From JACMJL01 sp963791805 (lineage in GTDB: Bacteria; Bacillota; Clostridia; Clostridiales; Clostridiaceae), in NCBI GenBank assembly GCA_963791805.1, contig CAWBTU010000003.1, forward strand, positions 682,001 through 746,000: a DNA stretch of 64,000 nucleotides. Reading direction: 5' to 3'. How positions within the stretch are numbered: the stretch's first letter is position 1; every line of letters begins with the position of its first letter. Positions 7,802-17,105 of this stretch are shown in pieces. Made by a program: the position numbers and the translations under genes. The notes beneath the pieces are model-generated. The model saw only the letters and a list, made by a program, of their open reading frames with translations. It was not told the origin of the DNA and did no database searches.

Positions 7802-8365
7802 CTATGTTATTGGAACGGTAGCGTTAGCTGCTGCTGTTTGAAGTAATGAGAGAGTAGTATCCAAGTCAGCACTTAGTTTGTTAAGAGCTGAAGTTCTAGT
7901 ATTTTGAATTGAAATAATATTATCTAGTCCTGTCATAGCAGCAGTATAGTCCTTATTTTGTATATCTGCTTTTACCTGTGCAAGAGCTTGTTTTGCAGTA
8001 TCTCGGGTATTTTCAAGTGCCGAAACGTCAGCTTGTACTACAGTTAATTGAGCTTGAAGGTTAGCTAAATCTTCAGAAGTTAATTGTTTGTGATTTTTCA
8101 CTATATCAGCTTGTATGGACTTTATAGTGTTTTTCTTAGTAGCAATCTGAGCTTTTATAGCCACATTAGATTGGTGATTTTGTTTGATAATATCTTTCTT
8201 TTGTGCTAAATCAGCCTTGATTTGTTGATTTGCTGCTAGTTTTGCTTGCTGATTAGTAATTGCAGTTGCAAGTTTGCTAGTCTGAGCAGCATGAACTCCA
8301 ACTGTAGGAACTACTAGAGAAATTGCTAACATTGAGGAAAGTATAATAGCTTTTAAGTTTTTCAT
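7802..8365 (-). CDS. Secreted alpha-helical (coiled-coil) protein
   Basis: 187 aa. Residues 1-27 form a signal peptide with a likely cleavage after VHA. The mature part is almost entirely helical, rich in A, Q, K and N with heptad-like spacing, and without cysteine. No enzyme motif is visible. The Shine-Dalgarno is AAGGAGAGG. It is the second gene of a unit with the lipoprotein at 8380 (14 nt apart), divergent from the OmpR/histidine kinase pair. The arrangement suggests an envelope-stress target of that pair, possibly a Spy/CpxP-like buffer by analogy only. Confidence 0.75.
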   Translation of the reverse strand: MKNLKAIILSSMLAISLVVPTVGVHAAQTSKLATAITNQQAKLAANQQIKADLAQKKDIIKQNHQSNVAIKAQIATKKNTIKSIQADIVKNHKQLTSEDLANLQAQLTVVQADVSALENTRDTAKQALAQVKADIQNKDYTAAMTGLDNIISIQNTRTSALNKLSADLDTTLSLLQTAAANATVPIT

Positions 8366-8379
8366 AATTAATCCTCTCC

Positions 8380-8751
8380 TTATTTTATATTACTTATTGT
8401 TGATTCAAGATTACTAATATCAGAGCTATTATCAAGCCCTTTTAGTGTAGTGTCTACTTGGTCCATTAGGTTTGACACATCTTGCATCTTTGCAGTAGAT
8501 GCGGCATTACTTGCATTAGTGGTTGAAACAGAATTCAAAGTAGAACTTGAAGTAGTGCTAGAGCTATTTTGGGGACTACTAGAAGCACTTTCCTTTGTAT
8601 CCGGACTCTGACTATCAGAGACTTTGTTTTCTACTGTACTTACAGCTTTGTCATCATTAGTTTGAGATTTACTTGTTTCTTCTTTCCCACACCCAGCAGT
8701 AAAAAAAGCAATTAGTACTAGTATAAGAATAGGTAAGATAAATTTTTTCAC
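8380..8751 (-). CDS. Ser/Thr-rich lipoprotein, GTG start
   Basis: About 123 aa. The GTG at 8751 is chosen because GGGAGGG lies 6 nt upstream and a proper lipoprotein signal then follows (ILPILILVLIAFFTAGC). Longer in-frame starts would place a poor peptide before the signal. After the lipidated cysteine comes a low-complexity region of S, T, N and D (about residues 22-85), then a short helical C-terminus. This looks like a tethered linker protein. It is co-transcribed with the secreted helical protein downstream and divergent from the two-component system at 8983. Confidence 0.72.
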   Translation of the reverse strand: MKKFILPILILVLIAFFTAGCGKEETSKSQTNDDKAVSTVENKVSDSQSPDTKESASSSPQNSSSTTSSSTLNSVSTTNASNAASTAKMQDVSNLMDQVDTTLKGLDNSSDISNLESTISNIK

Positions 8752-8862
8752 TGCAAGCCCTCCCTTTCTAGATAGCATTATTCTTTTCAGTATCCTCAAT
8801 CCTCCTCCATTTATTATCATGTTTTATCTTCTTTACAATTTAAGCTTATCATTTTAACCTAG

Positions 8863-8942
8863 GATAAATCTCCGATAAATTGTGGCAGAATTGTGGCTAG
8901 GGTTTGTTAAGTGTGTAATATATAAAATATTGATGCTATAAT
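8863..8942 (+). promoter_or_regulatory. 11-bp-phased direct repeats and -10 box before the two-component genes
   Basis: GATAAAT occurs at about 8863 and 8874, and AATTGTGGC at 8878 and 8889; each pair is spaced 11 bp, one helical turn. This is the usual layout of OmpR/PhoB-type binding sites. A TATAAT lies at 8937-8942 with a weak -35, as expected for an activated promoter. The site sits between the divergent lipoprotein and regulator genes. Binding by the adjacent regulator is inference. Confidence 0.5.
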
Positions 8943-8982
8943 GAGGTAAGAAAATTGCCAAAGGCACAGGGAGATGTATTGC

Positions 8983-9681
8983 ATGGAAAAAAAGCTTATA
9001 TATATTGCTGATGACGAAATAAAGATTCGTGAATTGATTAAAATGTTTCTTGTTAAAGAAGGTTATGAAGTAGTAGCTTTTTCAGATGGAAAATCTTTGC
9101 TTAAAGCTTTTGGTGAGAGGCAAGCCAATATGCTACTTTTAGATATAATGATGCCACAATTAGATGGACTTGAAGTTTGTAATGAGATAAGAAAAACAAG
9201 CAATGTACCTATAATTATAATATCAGCAAAAGATGGAGAATCTGATAAAATAGTAGGTTTAAGTCTTGGAAGCGATGACTATATGACTAAGCCATTCAGC
9301 CCTATAGAACTTGTCTTGAGAGTTAAGAGTATATTTAGGCGAATGGAATTTGAAAAAAATACAGAGCCCAGCCATGATTCCATAGTGATTTCAGATATAA
9401 CAATTTATCCAGAAGGGCGTTATGCAACTTATAAAGGTCAAGATCTAAAATTCACGCCAATGGAGTTCAATCTTCTTTTATATCTTGTGAAAAATGTGAA
9501 CAAGGGTGTTGGTAGAGAAGAGCTTCTTAATAAGGTTTGGGGTTTCGATTGCGAAGTGGACACTAGGGCAACGGATGATATGATTAAGAGAATCCGAAAG
9601 AAACTTTCCGTAGTTGGATCAACAATAAAAATAGAAACACTTTGGGGGTTTGGATTTATGATATCCAATAGACAAGAGTAG
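8983..9681 (+). CDS. OmpR-family response regulator
   Basis: A receiver domain comes first: acidic IADDE, phospho-acceptor D in LLLDIMMPQ at about residue 51, and K in TKPFSP at about residue 100. A winged-helix DNA-binding domain follows (KFTPMEFNLLLYL, then DTRATDDMIKRIRKKL and a WGFGFM wing). The start at 8983 is preferred over the ATG at 8974 because AGGGAG ends at 8973 and needs a spacer. It lies 14 nt upstream of the histidine kinase, with which it forms a two-component pair. Confidence 0.93.
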   Translation: MEKKLIYIADDEIKIRELIKMFLVKEGYEVVAFSDGKSLLKAFGERQANMLLLDIMMPQLDGLEVCNEIRKTSNVPIIIISAKDGESDKIVGLSLGSDDYMTKPFSPIELVLRVKSIFRRMEFEKNTEPSHDSIVISDITIYPEGRYATYKGQDLKFTPMEFNLLLYLVKNVNKGVGREELLNKVWGFDCEVDTRATDDMIKRIRKKLSVVGSTIKIETLWGFGFMISNRQE

Positions 9682-9695
9682 AAAGGATTAGATTT

Positions 9696-11120
9696 ATGAG
9701 TAAACCGAAAAAAACTATTAAAAAAAGAATATTTAATTCTCATATATTAATAATCATAATTTCTGCAATTTTAACTTCCCTAGTATTTAACATATGTTTA
9801 AATATTTATTTGAGGACACAAACACGTTCTCAGCTTGTTTCAGCAGGAAAATTAATTCAAAATTCTGTGAACAAAGAATTGATTGGAACTAATTCACAAA
9901 CTACAGAAAAAGGAGAAAGCGAGGTAGCAAAGCTTTTAAAGGTGAATAAGATTCTGAGACAGACACAAACTTTTCTTAATATAGATTATGGAATAGTTGG
10001 GCCGAGAGGAAACCTGGTTTTTCCTAGAGAGAAGAATGCAGAGAATGACCTTCTCAGCACAGAAATATTACCAGAAGTAAAGAGCAAAATAAAAAACAAG
10101 CAAAATAAAAATCGTGTAATATACTTTAAAGTTGAAAATGAAAAATATGCAGCTATTATTCATCCCATTAAAGATGCAGATGGTAAGCAATCTGGAGAAC
10201 TTATACTATTCTCTAAACTTAATAACAGCAGGAAAATTACTCTTGTGGTAAATATATTGCTGATTTCTGTATTGCTTATTACATCTATAATAGCGCTAAT
10301 TATTTCTAATATAGTTTCTAAAAGAATATCAAAGCCAATAGATAATCTGATTAATTATGCTGAGAAGATTGGAGATAGAGAATACACTAAAGATGGTGCT
10401 AAATATGAGGATGATGAAATTGGCAAGCTAGCACAATCTATGGAGTCAATGGCTCAAAAGCTAGGAGCATACGACAATACCATGAAGACCTTCCTTCAAA
10501 ACTCTTCACATGAACTTAGAACCCCACTAATGTCTATACAAGGCTACGCAGAAGGTGTGAAATTTGGAGTCATTGAAGACAAAGAAGGAGCGGTTGATGT
10601 AATAATAGAAGAAAGCAGGAGATTGTCAACGATAGTAGAAGATCTTTTATATCTATCAAAAATTGATTCTTTACAAGAAGAGTTAACTGCAGAAGAACTT
10701 AATGTAGAAAATTTACTCAGAAGCTGTATTGAAAGAGTTAATGGTATAGCCATTCAAAGCGGTATAAAAATAATTCTAAATTCAAAAAATAGTAATGTAA
10801 TGATTAAGGGGGATGAAGAAAGTCTATCTAGAGCAATTATAAATATATTTGGAAACTGTCTAAGATATGCCAAGGACGAGATACAAGTTAACTTAGATAA
10901 AAATAGTACAGAAGTTTCCATAATAATAAAAGATAATGGTGGTGGATTTGATTCAGCAGAACTTCCAAATATATTTGATAGATTTTTTAAAGGCAAAGGT
11001 GGAAATCATGGGCTAGGACTTGCTATTACAAAGAGTATTATTGAAAAACATAATGGAGTGATAAGTGCTGAAAATAGTATTGAGGGTGGAGCTTGCTTTA
11101 AGATAGTTCTGAAGCAATAG
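9696..11120 (+). CDS. Sensor histidine kinase
   Basis: 474 aa. Membrane helices at about residues 15-37 and 183-206 bracket an extracytoplasmic sensor of ~145 residues. A HAMP linker follows, then the HisKA helix with the phospho-acceptor in SSHELRTPL at about residue 271. The HATPase has the N-box near NIFGNCLRYA, DNGGGFD, and GLGLAITKSIIEKHNG. It phosphorylates the adjacent OmpR-type regulator. The stimulus is unknown; the divergent secreted helical protein and lipoprotein suggest an envelope signal. Confidence 0.93.
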   Translation: MSKPKKTIKKRIFNSHILIIIISAILTSLVFNICLNIYLRTQTRSQLVSAGKLIQNSVNKELIGTNSQTTEKGESEVAKLLKVNKILRQTQTFLNIDYGIVGPRGNLVFPREKNAENDLLSTEILPEVKSKIKNKQNKNRVIYFKVENEKYAAIIHPIKDADGKQSGELILFSKLNNSRKITLVVNILLISVLLITSIIALIISNIVSKRISKPIDNLINYAEKIGDREYTKDGAKYEDDEIGKLAQSMESMAQKLGAYDNTMKTFLQNSSHELRTPLMSIQGYAEGVKFGVIEDKEGAVDVIIEESRRLSTIVEDLLYLSKIDSLQEELTAEELNVENLLRSCIERVNGIAIQSGIKIILNSKNSNVMIKGDEESLSRAIINIFGNCLRYAKDEIQVNLDKNSTEVSIIIKDNGGGFDSAELPNIFDRFFKGKGGNHGLGLAITKSIIEKHNGVISAENSIEGGACFKIVLKQ

Positions 11121-11197
11121 ATGATCTATTATAGGCATGTTGTTCTTCATCGTTCATATTGTCTATAATGAGTTACCAATTTGTGCAAGACAATAAG

Positions 11198-11243
11198 GGA
11201 CACTCTTCAGTATCGAAGCTTATCTAAAAAGAGAAGAGTGTCC
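11198..11243. repeat. GGACACTCTTC hairpin, dispersed repeat family member
   Basis: An 11-bp perfect stem (11198-11208 with 11233-11243) with a loop containing GAAGCTTATCT. A clearly related hairpin lies at 33809-33858, with a similar stem and a similar loop around GGCTAACTCT. Here it is not followed by a good T-run, so it may be an intergenic repeat rather than a plain terminator, though it could end the kinase transcript. Confidence 0.5.
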
Positions 11244-11308
11244 TGCTCCTCACAAGACAAAAATAAACTACTAATATATCCTTTGACTACGTTGATTAAT
11301 AGGTATTA

Positions 11309-11356
11309 AAAAAGAGCCAACTGAAAATATTAATTATTTTCATCCGGTCTCTTTTA
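11309..11356 (-). terminator. Terminator of the metallo-beta-lactamase-fold gene
   Basis: A long interrupted stem (AAAAGAG and CTGAAAAT arms, 11309-11328 with 11335-11356) is followed on the minus strand by six T. It lies just after the stop of the gene at 11365. Confidence 0.8.
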
Positions 11357-11364
11357 ATTAAATA

Positions 11365-12114
11365 TTATAACTTCATCACTGTTTTATTTGCTAATGAAGT
11401 AATTCCCTCTGGAGTATGAGTTGATATATAAACAGTGTCATTAGCTTTGATAAAGTCTCTAACCTTTTCAAGACTTACTTTAGCTAGATCTTTATCTTCA
11501 AAAACCACTGAAAGTTCATTTCTTCTTAAAGCTTCATCTGTATATGTAATATCACCGTGAATCATAAAATGCAGGCCTTCATTTTCTACAACCACTATAG
11601 AATTTCCATTAGTGTGACCATAAGCGGGTAGCATTGTGATGCCTTCAGCTATTTTCTGACTTGCATCAAAGTTTTTGTAGACACCATCTTCAAAAGTGAC
11701 TTTTACTATATTGTCTCCTTCTAATTTCATAGCATTTGCTTCGATTTCAGAAATAAAAACCTTTGCATTACTAAATAATCTTATTTCACCAGAATGATCA
11801 GGGTGTTTATGAGTAATAATTACTTTACTTATATCTTCTGGTTTATATCCCACATTTTTTAAAGCTGTTACAAAATCAGCAACTTTTTCACCCATGTACA
11901 ACATTTGATCAGGTTTTTTCTCAAAGTCCTTTGTTTCAACTGGGAGACCAGTATCTACTAAGATTAACTCTTTTCCAGTATCTATTAAATAATTTTGTAA
12001 GCTAGCAGGATATATTTTAGTTTGATCAATTTTATCCTTGTCCATTGAACCACCTAAGGCAAAGGCTTCTTTCATTTCTCCGTTTTTATAAAATTCTAAA
12101 GCTACAATTTTCAT
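11365..12114 (-). CDS. Metallo-beta-lactamase-fold hydrolase (lactonase-like)
   Basis: 249 aa. The di-metal site is complete: THKHPDHSG (HxHxDH) at about residue 101, the H of AYGHTNGN, the D of HGDITYT, and the H of STHTPEG. The N-terminal PASLQNYLIDTGKELILVDTG strand is typical of N-acyl-homoserine-lactonase-like members, but a lactone substrate is not proven in this organism. It is cytoplasmic, with no signal peptide. The Shine-Dalgarno (GGAGGAATT) is intact, but an insertion sequence begins only ~24 bp upstream of the start codon, so its native promoter has been pushed 1.8 kb away. Confidence 0.88.
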   Translation of the reverse strand: MKIVALEFYKNGEMKEAFALGGSMDKDKIDQTKIYPASLQNYLIDTGKELILVDTGLPVETKDFEKKPDQMLYMGEKVADFVTALKNVGYKPEDISKVIITHKHPDHSGEIRLFSNAKVFISEIEANAMKLEGDNIVKVTFEDGVYKNFDASQKIAEGITMLPAYGHTNGNSIVVVENEGLHFMIHGDITYTDEALRRNELSVVFEDKDLAKVSLEKVRDFIKANDTVYISTHTPEGITSLANKTVMKL

Positions 12115-12137
12115 TTTAATTCCTCCATATTATAGTA

Positions 12138-13951
12138 ATATACTCTCGGAATCTCCAAGCCTTGATTTAACTGGCTTTCAGATTCCTTTTTTATTAAAAT
12201 CCCCCACTTTTATTGTTAAAAATACTTGACAATAATATCGAAAAATGTGGCGCGTAGCGCCCCTTATTTACAAGATATATTTTTCGATTGGAGGCAATTT
12301 TTTATGTTACCTGTTAACTCTGGCGGTCATGCCGCCTATCAAAAATTTGTTGTTGAAATGCTTCGCAAATATTATCCTAATCCTGATGCTATTGCTCGTT
12401 CTACTTGGGATATAATCGATCGTTTCTGGAATTTAGATCTTTCTTATACCGATGACCATTTGAAAAACAAATATTCTGTTTTCGGTCCAAGACCTAGAAC
12501 TCCTTCTTGTATGCACCGTTCCTATCTGCTATCGCTTGATTTTAAAGTAACTTCAATTACTAACTGGGCTGAACAGCTTAAGATTAATCCTCTTTATGCT
12601 ATTTTGAGCGGTTTTGAAGTTGGCAACACCCCTGGTGTGGGTACTTTTTACGACTTCTTCGATCGCCTCTGGGATTGCGATAACAATAATCTTACTCCCA
12701 ATCTGCATCCTTTAAAAGTTTCTATTAAGAAACCTAAAAAGAAGGGTCAAAAATCCGCACCTATTGAAAAAACAACAGTTGACCAACTATTAGAGGAACT
12801 AGAAGGAACAGCTTTTAACATTGACGAACAGCCTTACGGCTCTCTTTTCAATATCTATAAAAATGAGTTTCTTAATATTTCAGTCCAAAAAGGTCTCATC
12901 ACTCCAGAAAATCTGGCTCTTGCAGGTGATGGCACTCCAGTAGTTACTTCCGCAAGGGAGCGAAAACATCGTGTCTGCGACTGTGGTTCAAAAGGAATTG
13001 CTAACTGCAACTGTGATAGGTTCTTTTCACAACCTGACTGTAACATTGGCTGGGATTCCTCAAGAGACTGCTTTTATCATGGTTATGATCTATACATGTT
13101 AGTTGCTTCTGATTCTGTGAGTGACCTTCCTGTATTTCCTTTGCTTGGTCCAGCTTCAAGGCATGATTCTCATGGATTCATTCATGCTTTTTTCCCAATG
13201 AAGAGTTTTCTTCCTGAGTTCAACATTAACAAGGTTCTTCTTGATTCCGCTCATGATGCTATGCCTTTTTATGAGTATTTTAAACGCAAAAACATTACAC
13301 CTTTCATTGACTTAAATGAAAAACGCGGCATCAAGGTAAAATATAAAAATGACTTTACCCTCAATAAAGATGGTATTCCCATCTGCAAAGCCGGTAGGCA
13401 GATGAACCATGATGGTGTTGAAAAAAACAAACATCGTATCAAATTTCGCTGTCCACTGATAAGTAGGAAATATGGCTGTTCTTGCGAGCAACCTTGTTCT
13501 GATTCCAAGTATGGAAGAACCGTACATCTGGCGATGAAGGATAATCCAAGGCTGATAAATATACCGCCAAGAGATAGTCGAGAATGGAAAATAGAATATA
13601 ATGCAAGAACATCTGTAGAGCGTTCAAATAAACGCCAGAAATTAGACTTTCTATTAGAAAGCGGCAGACACCGCTCTACTAAGATGTGGTACTGCCGCCT
13701 CTATAGCATCTTGATGCTACAACATCTCGATGCCTGGGATCTGCCTTTTGAGTCAGATCTCAAAAAATTGATTTTGCAAGCCGCTTAATCAATACATACT
13801 TATTTTAAAACATAGCGGCAGCTATGTCTATTCCTTATGCTCATTTTTCTTTATATTCCACATTTCTTATTCATTCTTGGATAATATTTACTTTTCAAAG
13901 CACACCAGCCCGGTAGGGCTATAATAATCACTCATGATTCCGAGAGATTAT
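12138..13951 (+). mobile_element. Insertion sequence, 16-bp inverted ends, AGTA target repeat
   Basis: The left end ATATACTCTCGGAATC (12138-12153) and right end (reverse complement ATAATCTCTCGGAATC, 13936-13951) match at 14 of 16 positions. AGTA flanks both sides (12134-12137 and 13952-13955) as a likely 4-bp target duplication. The element is 1814 bp with one DDE transposase gene. Small hairpins lie at 12249-12261 and 13907-13920. The intact gene and near-perfect ends suggest a recent, possibly active insertion. I place it near the IS1182/IS4-like DDE elements, without a firm family call. Confidence 0.82.
12304..13788 (+). CDS. DDE transposase of the insertion sequence
   Basis: The ATG at 12304 is chosen because GGAGG lies 9 nt upstream; the longer TTG-started frame from 12226 would begin inside a TTGACA -35-like box. 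It gives a 494-aa protein. Candidate catalytic residues are D in LAGDGTPV, D in LLDSAHDA, and E in RTSVERSNKR. A cysteine-rich insert (CDCGSKG, CNCD, CGCSC) looks like a zinc-binding region. The C-terminus is short and basic. It is complete and without frameshift. Codon use is richer in C and G than its neighbours, consistent with horizontal transfer. Confidence 0.88.
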   Translation: MLPVNSGGHAAYQKFVVEMLRKYYPNPDAIARSTWDIIDRFWNLDLSYTDDHLKNKYSVFGPRPRTPSCMHRSYLLSLDFKVTSITNWAEQLKINPLYAILSGFEVGNTPGVGTFYDFFDRLWDCDNNNLTPNLHPLKVSIKKPKKKGQKSAPIEKTTVDQLLEELEGTAFNIDEQPYGSLFNIYKNEFLNISVQKGLITPENLALAGDGTPVVTSARERKHRVCDCGSKGIANCNCDRFFSQPDCNIGWDSSRDCFYHGYDLYMLVASDSVSDLPVFPLLGPASRHDSHGFIHAFFPMKSFLPEFNINKVLLDSAHDAMPFYEYFKRKNITPFIDLNEKRGIKVKYKNDFTLNKDGIPICKAGRQMNHDGVEKNKHRIKFRCPLISRKYGCSCEQPCSDSKYGRTVHLAMKDNPRLINIPPRDSREWKIEYNARTSVERSNKRQKLDFLLESGRHRSTKMWYCRLYSILMLQHLDAWDLPFESDLKKLILQAA

Positions 13952-14184
13952 AGTATTTATTAATTCTTATAAGACAAAATATTATGACAATATTAATTTA
14001 TATTATGTAATATTTATTATCAATATACGCTTATATAATAATTTTGTCAATAAAGTTGTTTTATTGAGGCTCAAGGATTAGAGCATACAGGAATTTATCT
14101 ATATAAGTCCATTTATATATAATTTTATATTAAATAGTATATAATTATGCTAGAATATTGATAAAAATATTAAGGGGGAAAATT

Positions 14185-14970
14185 ATGTTTTGTAGAAATT
14201 GTGGCGCACCAGTAGAGGATTCATTAAATTTTTGCTCCAGCTGCGGGACTAAAGTAGACGAACCAATAGGGACAAGTAATTTCAGCACTAATAATGTAAA
14301 TACTGTAACCAGTCGTGATTTTGTGGGTGATTTAAAAAATGGTTTTAATGAGTTTATTAATTTTACTACAGCAGTGCTGAAAACTCCAACCATGGCATTT
14401 GAAAAAGTAAATTGCTATTTAACAGAGAAAAAAGCACTTGTTTACACAGCAATATTTGGAATATTTTATGGCATAATCCAATGTATATTACTAAAAATCT
14501 TATTTAATGCCATGGAAAATGCTATAAATGGATTGATTAATCAAATTTTCTTTGGATTTGGAGACGGAACTGAAAATGGATTTTATAGAATTCATCCAAA
14601 TTGGTTTAAATTATTTTTACTGAACGCTTTATTTATTATTATGTTCCTTTTAATTTTTAGCTTGATATCATTTGTAACCTATAAATTAATTATGAAAAAG
14701 AACGTAGAATTAATAGATTTTGTTAAAGTATATTTAAGCTCTTTAGTCATTTTGGTTGTTGGCAGTATTTTTGTCATGATAGCAGCAATAATAAGTTTAA
14801 AAATAATGCTCGCAGTAACACTAATTGGGGTGGTACTGTATCTTATAACTTTGGCGATTAATTTTGTTAATTACCTGGGAAATGAGACAAAAGTAATATA
14901 TTCTTTGCCTGTTATCATAAGTATGTCTTTATTTATATCTTATTGTATGTGCTTTAAGATAATGTATTAG
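14185..14970 (+). CDS. Zinc-ribbon membrane protein
   Basis: The start at 14185 follows AGGGGG by 8 nt; a longer TTG frame lacks this. It gives 261 aa. The N-terminus is a zinc ribbon with CRNC (C3, C6) and CSSC (C17, C20), then a Ser/Thr linker, then about five membrane helices from residue ~85 to the end, with a Yip1-like look. Such zinc-ribbon-plus-membrane proteins are common in Clostridia and mostly uncharacterised. It stands alone between the insertion sequence and the converging pepF. Confidence 0.75.
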   Translation: MFCRNCGAPVEDSLNFCSSCGTKVDEPIGTSNFSTNNVNTVTSRDFVGDLKNGFNEFINFTTAVLKTPTMAFEKVNCYLTEKKALVYTAIFGIFYGIIQCILLKILFNAMENAINGLINQIFFGFGDGTENGFYRIHPNWFKLFLLNALFIIMFLLIFSLISFVTYKLIMKKNVELIDFVKVYLSSLVILVVGSIFVMIAAIISLKIMLAVTLIGVVLYLITLAINFVNYLGNETKVIYSLPVIISMSLFISYCMCFKIMY

Positions 14971-15222
14971 TTAATTCCAAGTTAGCAAAGACCAAGGCAT
15001 GAATAAAATAGAGAATAGAGATTAGTAATGAAATTTTGCCTTATGTCAAAAATATAATTTTAATTAACATGTGGCTAAAGGTGGATTTAGTACAAGTATT
15101 TAAAGTAGGGAAGCCTATTAAAATCAAAGCTTTAGCAATATTTATTAAGATTACATGTTTTAAAAATCAAAAAATGGGAACATAATTACCAGTTTTTTTA
15201 TATAGTTTTTACCAATTTAAAA
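14971..15222. other. Intergenic stretch, no gene seen
   Basis: AT-rich spacer after the zinc-ribbon gene; only short unsupported open frames and no repeat or RNA fold that I can see before the terminator at 15223. Confidence 0.6.
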
Positions 15223-15264
15223 GAAAAAATAATACACCCTAACTATATGATGTATTATTTTTTC
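15223..15264. terminator. Bidirectional terminator between converging genes
   Basis: A perfect 14-bp stem (15223-15236 with 15251-15264) with A/T-rich arms that supply T-runs in both directions. It serves the zinc-ribbon gene and pepF. Confidence 0.85.
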
Positions 15265-15293
15265 AAAACTTGTAATTTATATTGTTATATTCG

Positions 15294-17105
15294 TTATTTT
15301 ATAATTAACCCCTCAAATTGATCCAGCACACCTTCAAATACCTTCAGAGCCTCTTCAATTGGAGTAGCTGAATTCATATCAACTCCTGCATTTTTAAGAA
15401 GTTCAATTGGATAGTCACTACCACCACTCTTTAAGAATTCTAAATACTTCTTTAAACCAGGTTCTCCTAGCTTTAACACATTATTAGAAAGTGAGGTAGC
15501 TGCAGAAAATCCAGTTGCGTATTTATATACATAGAAGCTATCGTAGAAATGAGGAATCCTTGCCCACTCTATGTCAATGTAATCATCTATAATTATATCT
15601 GGGCCGTAGTAGAATACATTTAAGTCATGATATATAGATGATATCAATTCTGCTGTAAGAGCTTCTCCTTTTTCTGCTTTTTCATGGATTATCTTTTCAA
15701 ACTCTGCAAACATGGTTTGTCTGTATACCGTTCCTCTAAAACTTTCCATATAGTGATTTAAAAGATACATTTTTTCATCTTTGTCCTTTGTGTTCTTAAG
15801 CATATATTGCATTAAAATTGATTCATTAAAAGTAGATGCTACTTCTGCTACAAATATTTTATAGCCAGCATATATATAGGGTTGGTTGCTGTCTGAATAA
15901 AAACTGTGCATTGCATGACCCATTTCATGTGCTAGAGTGAACATGTTATCAACGGTATCTGAATAATTTAAAAGAACATAAGGATGTGAATCATAGCAGC
16001 CCCAAGAATATGCACCACTACGTTTTCCTTGATTTTCATATACATCTATCCATCCAGATGAAAATCCAGTATTTAAATCCTCAATATATTTAGGTCCAAG
16101 AACAGAAAGAGACTTTCTTACTGTTTCTACTGCTTGTTTAAAAGGCACTTCCATATCTACATTCTTAACAATTGGAGTGTATAAATCATACATATGAAGT
16201 TCTTCTAGACTTAGCATTTTTTTTCTAAGAGAAACATATCTATGCATTAGATGAATATTTTTGTGAACTGTTTCTATAAGGTTATCATACACAGTGGTAG
16301 GTACATTGTCAGCAAATAAAGAAGCTTCTCTAGCCGAATTATATTTTCTGGTTTTTGAGTTAAATATATTTGCCTTAACATTTGCACTTAAAGTTGCTGC
16401 AAAGGTGTTGCTCTGCTTTTTATAAGTGCTGTAAAGAGCATCAAAGGCATCTTTCCTTATACGCCTATCATAGTTCTCCATAAAACCAATATAGCGACCT
16501 TTAGTAACTTCTACATCATTGCCATTTTCATCTTTTATTGTAGGAAATTTAATATCTGCATTATTTATCATACTAAAAATGCTTCCAGGAGATCCAGCTA
16601 GTTCTCCGGCCATTGCAAGTATTTTTTCTTCTGCCCCAGATAGTGTGTGAGGTTTCTTTCTTGTAATTTCATTAATATATTTTTCATATATTTTTAGTGC
16701 AGCATTTTCTCTGATAAACTCCTTTAGTTTTTCATCAGGTATTGCTAGTATTTCAGGAGTAATAAAAGAATTGCTACTTGAAAGTTCTACGTTTAAGGAG
16801 TCAGCACGATCTGCTAGGCCTTGATAATATGCATTTGTGGTATCTTCATGACTTCTCATATGAGCGTACACATACACCTTTTCTGCAAGTCTTTCCATCT
16901 CTGAATTTGCGTTTAAGCAATTTAAAAGACAGTCAGAAGACTTTGCTAAGGTGCTTTTAAAATCTATAAGTTTAGCTGAAAGTTCTTTTAATTTCTTGAA
17001 ATCATTTTCCCATAAATCATTTGATTCATAAATATCTTCTAGCTTCCATTTATCTTCTGTAGCTATTTCGGAACGTTTTGGAATTTTTAAATTTTTGTTT
17101 GACAT
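15294..17105 (-). CDS. pepF: Oligoendopeptidase F (M3 family)
   Basis: 603 aa, normal for PepF/M3B zinc peptidases, which degrade short cytoplasmic peptides. The zinc motif HEMGHAMHS lies at about residue 391, with the downstream zinc-binding glutamate region in FVAEVASTFNE. The helical N-terminal half carries the family features (KPHTLSGAEEKILA, then GRYIGFMENYDRRIRK). There is no signal peptide. The Shine-Dalgarno GGGAGGG precedes the ATG at 17105. It is monocistronic and convergent with the zinc-ribbon gene. Confidence 0.95.
   Translation of the reverse strand: MSNKNLKIPKRSEIATEDKWKLEDIYESNDLWENDFKKLKELSAKLIDFKSTLAKSSDCLLNCLNANSEMERLAEKVYVYAHMRSHEDTTNAYYQGLADRADSLNVELSSSNSFITPEILAIPDEKLKEFIRENAALKIYEKYINEITRKKPHTLSGAEEKILAMAGELAGSPGSIFSMINNADIKFPTIKDENGNDVEVTKGRYIGFMENYDRRIRKDAFDALYSTYKKQSNTFAATLSANVKANIFNSKTRKYNSAREASLFADNVPTTVYDNLIETVHKNIHLMHRYVSLRKKMLSLEELHMYDLYTPIVKNVDMEVPFKQAVETVRKSLSVLGPKYIEDLNTGFSSGWIDVYENQGKRSGAYSWGCYDSHPYVLLNYSDTVDNMFTLAHEMGHAMHSFYSDSNQPYIYAGYKIFVAEVASTFNESILMQYMLKNTKDKDEKMYLLNHYMESFRGTVYRQTMFAEFEKIIHEKAEKGEALTAELISSIYHDLNVFYYGPDIIIDDYIDIEWARIPHFYDSFYVYKYATGFSAATSLSNNVLKLGEPGLKKYLEFLKSGGSDYPIELLKNAGVDMNSATPIEEALKVFEGVLDQFEGLIIK

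Noticed and set aside
12226..12303. TTG start 26 codons upstream of the transposase ATG
   Set aside because: The TTG is part of a TTGACA promoter-like box and a hairpin lies in the extra segment; GGAGG fits the ATG at 12304.
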